A stretch of 22,910 nt of DNA, taken from REEB85 sp018971455 (GTDB lineage Bacteria > Pseudomonadota > Alphaproteobacteria > Acetobacterales > Acetobacteraceae). The stretch spans positions 1 through 22,910 of the forward strand of contig JAGWNT010000066.1 of assembly GCA_028871195.1 (NCBI GenBank), in the 5' to 3' direction. The position numbers and the translations under genes are program-made. Shown one piece after another: positions 7,313 to 13,637 of this stretch (its first letter is position 1; every line of letters starts with the position of its first letter). Under the pieces are notes generated by a model. It searched no databases. It had not been told where the DNA came from and saw nothing but the letters and a program-made list of their open reading frames with translations.

Positions 7313-9304
7313 ATGTCCGACGTCGATTCCCGGCTCATGGCCAATGCCATCCGCTTCCTGGCGATGGACGCGATCGAGCGCGCCGGCGATGGCCATCCCG
7401 GCGCGCCGCTCGGCTGCGCGGAAATCACCACCGCACTGTTCACCCGCCACCTGCGCTTCAACCCCGCCGATCCGCAATGGTTCGACCGCGACCGCTTCGT
7501 GCTGTCCAACGGGCATGGCTCGATGCTGCTCTACGCGCTGCTGCACCTGAGCGGCTATGAGCGCATCAGCATCGACGAGATCCGCAACTTCCGCACGCTT
7601 GGCGCCCATTGCGCCGGCCATCCAGAGCATGATCCGCAGGCCGGCATCGAGGTCACCACCGGACCGCTCGGGCAGGGCATCGCCAATGCCGCCGGCATGG
7701 CGGTCGCCGAGACCTTCCTGCGCACCTGGCTGGGCGCTGATCTGGTCGATCACCGCACCTACGCCCTGGTGGGCGATGGCTGCCTGCAGGAGGGCATCGG
7801 GCAGGAGGTCATTTCGCTCGCCGGCCATCTGCGCCTCGGCCGGCTGACCTTCCTGTGGGACGACAACCAGATCACCGACGATGGCAGCCTCGATATCGCC
7901 CAGCGCGACGACATGGGCGCGCGGTTCCGCCTCAGCGGCTGGCATGTGCAGGAGGTGGACGGCCATGATGTCGAGGCGGTCGCCGCCGCCCTGCTGCTCG
8001 CGCGGCAGGATCCACGCCCTTCGATGATCGCCTGCCGCACCATCATCGGGCGCGGCATTCCCCGCGTGCAGGGCCAGCGTGGCGCCCATGGCGGGCGGGT
8101 CTTCGCCGCGGACACGGCGGCGGCGCGCGACTATCTGGGCTGGGAGCACGGTCCTTTCATCATTCCGCCGGACATCCGCGCGGCCTGGCGCGCCGGCGGG
8201 GCGCGCAATGCGCCGGACTACGATTCCTGGCAGACGCGTCTCGCGGCGCTGCCGACGGAGCGGCGGCAGCTGCTGGACCGGCTGCGCGCCGGACGCCTGC
8301 CGGAGGGCTGGGAGCGGCCGCTGCGCGCCTGGCGCGAGGAAGCGGCGGCGAGCGGACTGAGGCAAGGCGGCATCAACAGCTCCGCCGACATCGTCGAGCG
8401 GCTGGCCGAGGCCATTCCGGAGTTGATCTCCGGCGCGCCGGACCTCGAAGGCCCGACGCAGCACAAGCGCCGGCTGTCGGCCTTCGGCGCCGGCGATCCG
8501 GGCGGGCGCTACGTTCACTACGGCGTGCGCGAGCACGCCATGGGGGCGATGCTGAACGGCATGGCGGCGCATGGCGGGGTGGTGCCGCTTGGCGTCACCT
8601 ACCTGGTGTTCTCGGATTACGAGCGCCCCGCGATGCGCCTGGCGGCGATGATGGGCGTGCCGTCCCTGTTCGTGTTCAGCCATGATTCCATCGGCATCGG
8701 CCGCAACGGCCCGACCCACCAGCCGGTCGAGTTCCTTGCCTCGCTGCGCGCGATGCCCAACATGCACGTCTTCCGCCCGGCCGACGCGGTCGAGGCGGCG
8801 GAATGCTGGGAGGCGGCGCTCGCGAATCGCGGCGGCCCTTCCGCGCTGATCTTCTCGCGCCAGCTATTGCCGCCCGTGCGCCGCGAGGCCGGCGGACCCA
8901 ACCGTTCCGCACTTGGCGCCTATGTGCTGGCCGAGGCCGAGGGCGGGCCGCATCGGGTCACGTTGCTCGCCACCGGCTCGGAAGTTGCCATCGCGCTCGC
9001 CGCCCGCACGATATTGCAGGCCGAAGGCGTGCCCACCTCCGTGGTGTCGATGCCGTGCTGGGAGGCTTTCGAGAAGCAGGATGCGGCGACGCGGGCGGCC
9101 GTCATTCCGCGGGGCACCGTGCGCGTCGCCGTCGAGGCGGCGATCCGCCAGGGGTGGGACCGCTGGATCGGTGAGGATGGCGGCTTCGTTGGCATGAGCG
9201 GGTTCGGTGCCTCGGGCCCGGAAGCCGAGCTTTTCGCGCATTTCGGCATCACGGCCGAGGCCGTCGCCGAGACCGCGCGCCGGCGCCTTGCGCCAAACGG
9301 GTAG
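7313..9304 (+). CDS. Full-length transketolase, divergent substrate pocket
   Basis: This single-chain transketolase has 663 residues, the normal family length. ThDP-domain motifs are intact: GDGHPGAPLG (His28), SNGHGSMLLY, CAGHPE, TTGPLGQGIANA, GDGCLQEG, then WDDNQI. The catalytic glutamate is in YGVREHAM, and DSIGIGRNGPTHQPVE and IFSRQ are present. An ungapped hand alignment to E. coli TktA through PELISGAPDL and YVHYGVRE gives Ile354 for Arg358, Pro381 for Ser385 and Asn465 for Asp469. His457 (His461) and Arg516 (Arg520) are kept. So part of the phosphate-binding site is missing. I chose the ATG at 7313, after CGGAG at 7302-7306; a TTG at 7292 is less likely. It lies 40 bp after dctQM as the apparent last gene of the operon. 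It is probably not the housekeeping enzyme, but that is inference. Confidence 0.9.
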   Translation: MSDVDSRLMANAIRFLAMDAIERAGDGHPGAPLGCAEITTALFTRHLRFNPADPQWFDRDRFVLSNGHGSMLLYALLHLSGYERISIDEIRNFRTLGAHCAGHPEHDPQAGIEVTTGPLGQGIANAAGMAVAETFLRTWLGADLVDHRTYALVGDGCLQEGIGQEVISLAGHLRLGRLTFLWDDNQITDDGSLDIAQRDDMGARFRLSGWHVQEVDGHDVEAVAAALLLARQDPRPSMIACRTIIGRGIPRVQGQRGAHGGRVFAADTAAARDYLGWEHGPFIIPPDIRAAWRAGGARNAPDYDSWQTRLAALPTERRQLLDRLRAGRLPEGWERPLRAWREEAAASGLRQGGINSSADIVERLAEAIPELISGAPDLEGPTQHKRRLSAFGAGDPGGRYVHYGVREHAMGAMLNGMAAHGGVVPLGVTYLVFSDYERPAMRLAAMMGVPSLFVFSHDSIGIGRNGPTHQPVEFLASLRAMPNMHVFRPADAVEAAECWEAALANRGGPSALIFSRQLLPPVRREAGGPNRSALGAYVLAEAEGGPHRVTLLATGSEVAIALAARTILQAEGVPTSVVSMPCWEAFEKQDAATRAAVIPRGTVRVAVEAAIRQGWDRWIGEDGGFVGMSGFGASGPEAELFAHFGITAEAVAETARRRLAPNG

Positions 9305-9309
9305 CACCG

Positions 9310-9333
9310 CGCCGCCGCAAGGTTCCGGCGGCG
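9310..9333 (+). terminator. GC-rich hairpin after the transketolase, possible terminator
   Basis: CGCCGCCG at 9310-9317 pairs with CGGCGGCG at 9326-9333 around an 8-base loop, starting 6 bp after the transketolase stop. There is no T-tract, so it is at best a weak or Rho-assisted terminator. It sits where block 1 should end. Confidence 0.35.
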
Positions 9334-9375
9334 GCACGGCCCCGTCGGCTGCTTCCTCGTCGGCCTCTGGCGGGC

Positions 9376-9389
9376 TTGCGCCAGATCAA
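9376..9389 (+). promoter_or_regulatory. FixK/FNR-type box upstream of the BON-pfkB-ftsH gene group
   Basis: The site reads TTGCGCCAGATCAA, matching TTG[A/C]-N6-[T/G]CAA, the FixK2-type consensus; the right half is a perfect ATCAA. The -10-like TAGGCT lies 31 bp centre to centre downstream, close to the roughly 32 bp expected for a class II activator site at -41.5. That would put transcription start near 9424. Confidence 0.55.
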
Positions 9390-9410
9390 TGCGCCCCCGC
9401 GCGCCCGCGC

Positions 9411-9416
9411 TAGGCT
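9411..9416 (+). promoter_or_regulatory. Putative -10 element paired with the FixK-type box
   Basis: TAGGCT keeps the T, A and final T of the TATAAT consensus and stands at the right distance from the box at 9376-9389. Spacing is the only support beyond this partial match. Confidence 0.35.
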
Positions 9417-9618
9417 GCGGAGCAGCGTAGGGGGGGTACAATCATGCCCGCGACTTGTGGGACGGTCCGCTGGCTGGCCATGCCTGGAATGGGCGCCGTC
9501 GCCACGCCCCGGGGCCCGGAACGCCTTGATCGGCCCGAGCGATCTCGCCCAGCATCGCTTCCACCGCCGTCACACCCGGCCGCCACTGCGCGGCACGACA
9601 ATCGAGGAGCGCATCCCC

Positions 9619-10269
9619 ATGGATGATCAGGCCCTGCGCCAGATGGTCAGTGAGGAGCTGACGTGGGCGCCGCATGTCGATGCCACGAATATCACGGTCG
9701 ATGTGCGGGACGGCGTCGTCCGCCTCGGCGGCGTGGTCGGCAGCCTTGCCGAGAAACACGCCGCCGAGCGCACCATCTGGCACGTGCGCGGCGTGCGCGG
9801 GCTGGTCGAGGAGATCGAGGTTCGCGTGCCGGAGGCGCTGCGCCATGGCGACACGGAAATCGCCCAGCGGGTGCGGAACGTGCTGCGCTGGGACGCACAG
9901 ATCCCTGATGCAAGGCTGCGGATCAAGGTCGAGGACGGCGTGGTGACCCTGATGGGTACGCTTGATCGGCAGTACCAGCGGCAGGAAGCCGAGGCCCGCG
10001 TGCGCGCGCTGGAGGGGGTGCGGGGGGTGGCGAACGACATCGCCATCCGCCCGGCCGCGATCGCCCCCGACATCGCCGCCAATGTGCGCCGCGCGCTGGC
10101 GCGCCACGCCGAACTCGATGCCGGCCGGATCACCGTCGCAGTGGATGGCGCGTCGGTGGCGCTGGCCGGAACGGTGCCCAGCCTCGCCGCGCGACACGCG
10201 GCCGAGAACGCGGCCTGGTCGGCGGCCGGCGTGGCGGCGGTGGAGAACCGGCTGAGCGTGGCAAGCTGA
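9619..10269 (+). CDS. Triple BON-domain protein, cytoplasmic
   Basis: This 216-residue protein is built of three BON (OsmY/nodulation) domains, roughly residues 4-69, 76-145 and 150-216. Each shows the same pattern: an amphipathic helix, I-x-V-x-x-x-G-x-V-x-L-x-G, then a helix ending in G-V-x-x-V-x-N/E. BON domains bind membranes or other ligands and occur in stress proteins such as OsmY. Unlike OsmY there is no signal peptide, so it should stay in the cytoplasm. I chose the ATG at 9619 because GAGGAG at 9604-9609 precedes it and the first BON domain starts at once; longer forms would start in low-complexity intergenic sequence. It leads a tightly packed gene group with pfkB 1 bp downstream. 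The role is probably hypoxic or envelope stress, by context only. Confidence 0.85.
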   Translation: MDDQALRQMVSEELTWAPHVDATNITVDVRDGVVRLGGVVGSLAEKHAAERTIWHVRGVRGLVEEIEVRVPEALRHGDTEIAQRVRNVLRWDAQIPDARLRIKVEDGVVTLMGTLDRQYQRQEAEARVRALEGVRGVANDIAIRPAAIAPDIAANVRRALARHAELDAGRITVAVDGASVALAGTVPSLAARHAAENAAWSAAGVAAVENRLSVAS

Positions 10270-10270
10270 C

Positions 10271-11224
10271 ATGACGGAGCGGATCGTCACGCTCACGCTC
10301 AATCCGGCGATCGACCTGGCCTCCACCGCACCCGCCGTGCGGCCCCTCCATAAGATCCGCACCACCGGCGAGCATGTCGATCCCGGTGGCGGGGGGATCA
10401 ATGTCGCCCGGGTGGTGCATGCGCTGGGCGGCGAAAGCCTGGCGGTGCTTGCGGCCGGCGGCGCCACCGGCCGGTTCCTGACCGAGCTGCTGGACGAAGC
10501 GGACGTGCCCTATCATGCCGTGCCGATCGCCGGACGCACGCGCGTCTCCATCACCGTGCGCGCGGCGGATACGGGGCTGGGATATCGCTTCGTTCCCGAA
10601 GGCCCGGTGCTGTCCGAACCGGAATGGCGCGTGTCGCTCGCGGCGCTCGACGAGGCGGAGGGCGGCTTCGTCGTCGCCAGCGGCAGCCTGCCGCAAGGCG
10701 TGCCGGCGGAGGCCTATGCCATCGCCGCGCGGGCGGCCGCGGCGCGCGGCCGCCATTTCGTGCTGGACAGCTCCGGAGAGGCCTTGCGGGCCGCGCTTGG
10801 CGCCGGCATTGCGCTGATGAAGCCCAGCCTGGGTGAACTGGAATCGCTGGTCGGCCGCACGCTGCCCGATGCCGACAGCCAGGCGGCCGAAGCGCTCGCC
10901 CTCGTGCGTGCCGGCGCCGCGCGCATGATCGCGGTCAGCCTCGGCGCCGCGGGCGCAATCCTGGCGACGCCGGCCGGCGTTCTGCGGCGTCCGGCCCTGA
11001 CCGCGACCGTGCATAGCGCGGTGGGGGCAGGCGACGCGTTTCTTGCCGCCATGGTGCTCGCCCTGGCACGCGGCGCGGCGCCGGCCGAGGCGCTGGACTG
11101 GGGCATCGCCGCCGGAGCGGTGGCGGTGGCCGGCGAGGGGACGGCGCGGGTGCAGCGCCACGAGGTGACGGCGCGTTGGCGCGAGCAGACGGGAAGAGCG
11201 CCCTGCCGAAACGATCCGGCATGA
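10271..11224 (+). CDS. pfkB: 6-phosphofructokinase II-like PfkB-family sugar kinase
   Basis: This 317-residue ribokinase/PfkB-family kinase would phosphorylate fructose 6-phosphate, or a related sugar phosphate, with ATP. It resembles E. coli Pfk-2 along its length: TLNPAIDLAS near the N-terminus, PGGGGINVARVVHALGG (38-54), AAGGATGRFL, SGSLPQGVP, LDSSGEALRAAL, VSLGAAGA, and the catalytic VGAGDAFLAAM loop with its aspartate. It starts 1 bp after the BON gene stop, so it is cotranscribed. Its partner downstream is an AMP phosphorylase-like gene. Archaeal ribose-1-phosphate kinases of the same superfamily also work beside AMP phosphorylase, so a pentose phosphate substrate is a live alternative. 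Family is certain; Pfk-2 is the best guess for substrate. Confidence 0.87.
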   Translation: MTERIVTLTLNPAIDLASTAPAVRPLHKIRTTGEHVDPGGGGINVARVVHALGGESLAVLAAGGATGRFLTELLDEADVPYHAVPIAGRTRVSITVRAADTGLGYRFVPEGPVLSEPEWRVSLAALDEAEGGFVVASGSLPQGVPAEAYAIAARAAAARGRHFVLDSSGEALRAALGAGIALMKPSLGELESLVGRTLPDADSQAAEALALVRAGAARMIAVSLGAAGAILATPAGVLRRPALTATVHSAVGAGDAFLAAMVLALARGAAPAEALDWGIAAGAVAVAGEGTARVQRHEVTARWREQTGRAPCRNDPA

Positions 11225-11258
11225 TTCGGGCGATCGATCTTCCCGCGAGGCGCGCGCC

Positions 11259-12944
11259 GTGCCGCGACGTGGGGAGGGCGTGGCCGCCATCGGCTTGACG
11301 GGCATGCGGGCGGGACTCAACATCGCGGCCAGATGCGGATGTCGATGGGGGGACGCTGTTATCAGCGACCGGAAGACAGCCTCGGATGCGACCGGTACCG
11401 CCGGCATTGCGCAGCCCCTGCCGGGGGCGGTCTCGGCCCCGCACGGGGTCGCCCTGCGGATCCGCCGTCTTGCGCTGGATACGGGGCGCGAAAATGTTGC
11501 CGTGCTGCTGGCGGATTCCAAGGCGCTGCGCCCGGAGGTTTTCCGCAATTTCAGCCGGATCGCCATTGCGGCGGACTCGCAGCGCATCATTTCGACCCTG
11601 ATGACCTCGGACGACCCCTCCCTGGTCGGGCTGAACGAGCTGGGACTGGCCGAGCCGGCATTTCGCCGCCTGGGCCGGCCGGAGGGCAGCACGGTCACAT
11701 TGTCGCCCATCGCTCCGCCGGAAAGCTTCGACGCGGTGCGCCGGAAGATGGCGGGCCGTACGCTGTCGCGTGCGGATCTCGAAGCCATCGTGCAGGACAT
11801 CACGCATTACCGCTACGCCGATATCGAAATTGCGGCCTTCCTGGTGGGGGCGGCGAATTTCATTTCGAGCGAGGAGCTTCTTGCCCTGACGCAGGCGATG
11901 GCGGATGCGGGCACGCGCCTGACCTGGCAGCGCTCGCTTGTCGTCGACAAGCACTGCATCGGCGGCATCCCGGGCAATCGCACCTCGATGATCATCGTGC
12001 CGATCGTGGCGGCGCACGGCCTGCTCATGCCGAAGACCTCATCGAGAGCCATCACCTCGCCGGCCGGCACCGCGGACACCATGGAAGTGCTGGCGCGGGT
12101 CGATCTCGACGTGGAGGAGATGCGCCGCGTGGTCGATACCTGCGGCGGGTGTCTGGTCTGGGGCGGGCATGTGCGGCTGTCCCCGGCCGATGACGTGCTG
12201 ATCAGCGTCGAACGGCCGCTGGGCATCGACAATCGCGAGCTGATGGTGGCGTCGATCCTGTCCAAGAAACTGGCTGCCGGCTCGACGAGGCTGCTGATCG
12301 ATATCCCGGTCGGCCCGCACGCCAAGGTCCATGACGCCGATGAGGCGATGCGGCTGCGAAAGCTGTTCGAGTTCCTGGGCGACCGTCTTGGGTTGCCGAC
12401 CGACGTCATCATCACCGACGGGCGGCAGCCGATCGGCGCGGGGATCGGCCCGGTCTTGGAGGCACGCGACGTGATGCAGGTATTGTCGAACGATCCCTCG
12501 GCGCCGTCCGATCTGCGGGAGAAGGCGATCCGTATCGCGGGCCATATTCTCGAGTACGATCCCGCTCTGCGCGGCGGCACCGGGTATGCGCGTGCCCAGG
12601 CGCTGCTGGACAGCGGTGCCGCATTGGCCGCGATGCAGCGCATCATCGATGCGCAGGGCCCGCCCCCGGCGCGCGCCACGCTCGGCCATCTGGCGGCGGA
12701 TATCGTCGCCGATCGGGATGGCGTGGTGGTGGCGATCGACAATCTGCGGCTGAACCGCCTCGCGCGCCTGGCGGGGGCGCCCATTGTCAAGGGAGCCGGC
12801 ATCGCGCTGCAGAAGAAGATCGGCGATCGCGTCCTGAAGGGCGAGCCGCTCTACCGGATCCATGCGGATGATCCGTTCGAGTACGAATTCGCACTTGCGG
12901 CGGCGCACCAGTTTCATGGCTACCGGTTTGGCGACGTGCCGTGA
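11259..12944 (+). CDS. AMP phosphorylase / thymidine phosphorylase-family protein
   Basis: This 561-residue phosphorylase of the DeoA superfamily belongs to the long, archaeal AMP phosphorylase-like class (usually about 500 residues). That class splits nucleoside monophosphates with phosphate into a base and ribose 1,5-bisphosphate. Seen directly: DKHCIGGIPGNRTS (230-243), the phosphate and nucleoside-binding KTSSRAITSPAGTADTME (259-276), an N-terminal domain starting near LRIRRLALDTG (67-77), and a C-terminal alpha/beta domain with GDRVLKGEPLYRIHADD. The start is uncertain. The GTG at 11259 has a GCGAGG site, ATG at 11304 is an alternative, and the first 60 or so residues are low-complexity. 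It lies 34 bp after pfkB. No ribose-1,5-bisphosphate isomerase or RuBisCO gene lies in the window. Whether it uses AMP or a nucleoside is unresolved. Confidence 0.85.
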   Translation: MPRRGEGVAAIGLTGMRAGLNIAARCGCRWGDAVISDRKTASDATGTAGIAQPLPGAVSAPHGVALRIRRLALDTGRENVAVLLADSKALRPEVFRNFSRIAIAADSQRIISTLMTSDDPSLVGLNELGLAEPAFRRLGRPEGSTVTLSPIAPPESFDAVRRKMAGRTLSRADLEAIVQDITHYRYADIEIAAFLVGAANFISSEELLALTQAMADAGTRLTWQRSLVVDKHCIGGIPGNRTSMIIVPIVAAHGLLMPKTSSRAITSPAGTADTMEVLARVDLDVEEMRRVVDTCGGCLVWGGHVRLSPADDVLISVERPLGIDNRELMVASILSKKLAAGSTRLLIDIPVGPHAKVHDADEAMRLRKLFEFLGDRLGLPTDVIITDGRQPIGAGIGPVLEARDVMQVLSNDPSAPSDLREKAIRIAGHILEYDPALRGGTGYARAQALLDSGAALAAMQRIIDAQGPPPARATLGHLAADIVADRDGVVVAIDNLRLNRLARLAGAPIVKGAGIALQKKIGDRVLKGEPLYRIHADDPFEYEFALAAAHQFHGYRFGDVP

Positions 12945-12987
12945 ACCGCGCGCCCGCACCCCGGGCCGCCGCGGCGAGGAGGACCCG

Positions 12988-13551
12988 ATGGTGACGAAGC
13001 CTCTGCCCAAGATCGATCTGCCGGTGTCGCAGGTCCGGCGCTATCTCGAGCCCGGCCCGATCGTTCTGGTCTCGTCCGGTGCGGGGCCGACGCGCAATAT
13101 CATGACGCTGGGCTGGCACACGGTGATGGAGTTCACGCCCTCCCTCATCGGGTGCGTCATCTCCGGCGCCAACCACAGTTTCGGCCTGATCCGGCAAAAC
13201 CGCGAATGCGTCATCAATCTGCCGACCGCGGCGCTGGTCGATCGTGTCGTCGGCATCGGCAATACCACCGGCGCCGAGATCGACAAGTTCGATCATTTCG
13301 GCCTCACCGCGCAAACCGCCCGGCGGGTGAAGGCGCCGTTGATCGCCGAATGCCACGCGAACTTCGAATGCCGGCTCGCCGACGATATCCTGGTCGACAA
13401 ATACAACTTCTTCATCTTCGAGGTGGTGAAGGCCCATGTCGCCCGATCCCCCCGGCATCCGGAAACCCTACACTACACCGGCGACGGCGTGTTCATGGTG
13501 TCCGGCAGGATCATCAGCCGGCGGTCGAAATTCCGCCCGGAGATGCTGTAG
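12988..13551 (+). CDS. Flavin reductase-like, FMN-binding split-barrel protein
   Basis: This 187-residue protein is of the flavin reductase-like (FMN-binding split barrel) family. It shows the typical N-terminal core with VLVSSGAGPTRNIMTLGWHT, where T-x-G-W-x-x near residues 34-40 contributes to FMN binding. It then has PSLIGCVISGANHSFGLIRQ, ECVINLP, and a later IAECHANFECRL strand pair. Such proteins reduce flavins or act as FMN-dependent oxidoreductases, and the physiological partner is unknown. The ATG at 12988 follows a strong GCGAGGAGGA site, and the protein begins directly at the family N-terminus. It sits between the AMP phosphorylase-like gene and ftsH in the same orientation, 43 bp after the former. 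A redox role in the low-oxygen island is inferred. Confidence 0.83.
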   Translation: MVTKPLPKIDLPVSQVRRYLEPGPIVLVSSGAGPTRNIMTLGWHTVMEFTPSLIGCVISGANHSFGLIRQNRECVINLPTAALVDRVVGIGNTTGAEIDKFDHFGLTAQTARRVKAPLIAECHANFECRLADDILVDKYNFFIFEVVKAHVARSPRHPETLHYTGDGVFMVSGRIISRRSKFRPEML

Positions 13552-13611
13552 CGGCGCGCGGAGTGGCGTAGGCTGCGGGTGCGTCGCGGGGCGCGGCGCG
13601 CGACGGAAAGC

Positions 13612-13623
13612 CGTGATTTCACG
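13612..13623. repeat. Short inverted repeat upstream of ftsH
   Basis: CGTGA-TT-TCACG lies 14 bp upstream of the ftsH ATG. It could be a small mRNA hairpin near the ribosome site or half of a CRP/FNR-like operator, although the 2-bp spacer does not match a CRP site. It may be chance. Confidence 0.25.
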
Positions 13624-13637
13624 CAGGATCCCAGGCG

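Larger units (their letters stand above)
9305..9618. other. 314-bp intergenic region between the two operons
   Basis: This is the only gene gap above 300 bp. It holds, in order, the hairpin after the transketolase, a FixK/FNR-type box (9376-9389), a -10-like TAGGCT (9411-9416), a purine-rich GTAGGGGGGG followed by an ATG at 9444, and about 170 bp of GC-rich sequence up to the BON gene. A 60-codon frame from 9444 ends at 9626, overlapping the BON start. Its composition is low-complexity (rich in P, R and A) and I do not call it a gene. Confidence 0.6.

Noticed and set aside
5326..7509. 727-codon minus-strand frame opposite dctQM
   Set aside because: Its translation is rich in R, H, Q and A with no recognisable domain. 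The plus strand encodes a complete TRAP permease with clear membrane segments.
9518..9535. Second FNR-like half-site (TTGATCGGCC) in the BON leader
   Set aside because: Only the left half matches; the right half lacks ATCAA.
9444..9626. 60-codon ORF before the BON gene
   Set aside because: Low-complexity P/R/A-rich product with no homology that I recognise. Kept only as a possible leader ORF, not as a gene.
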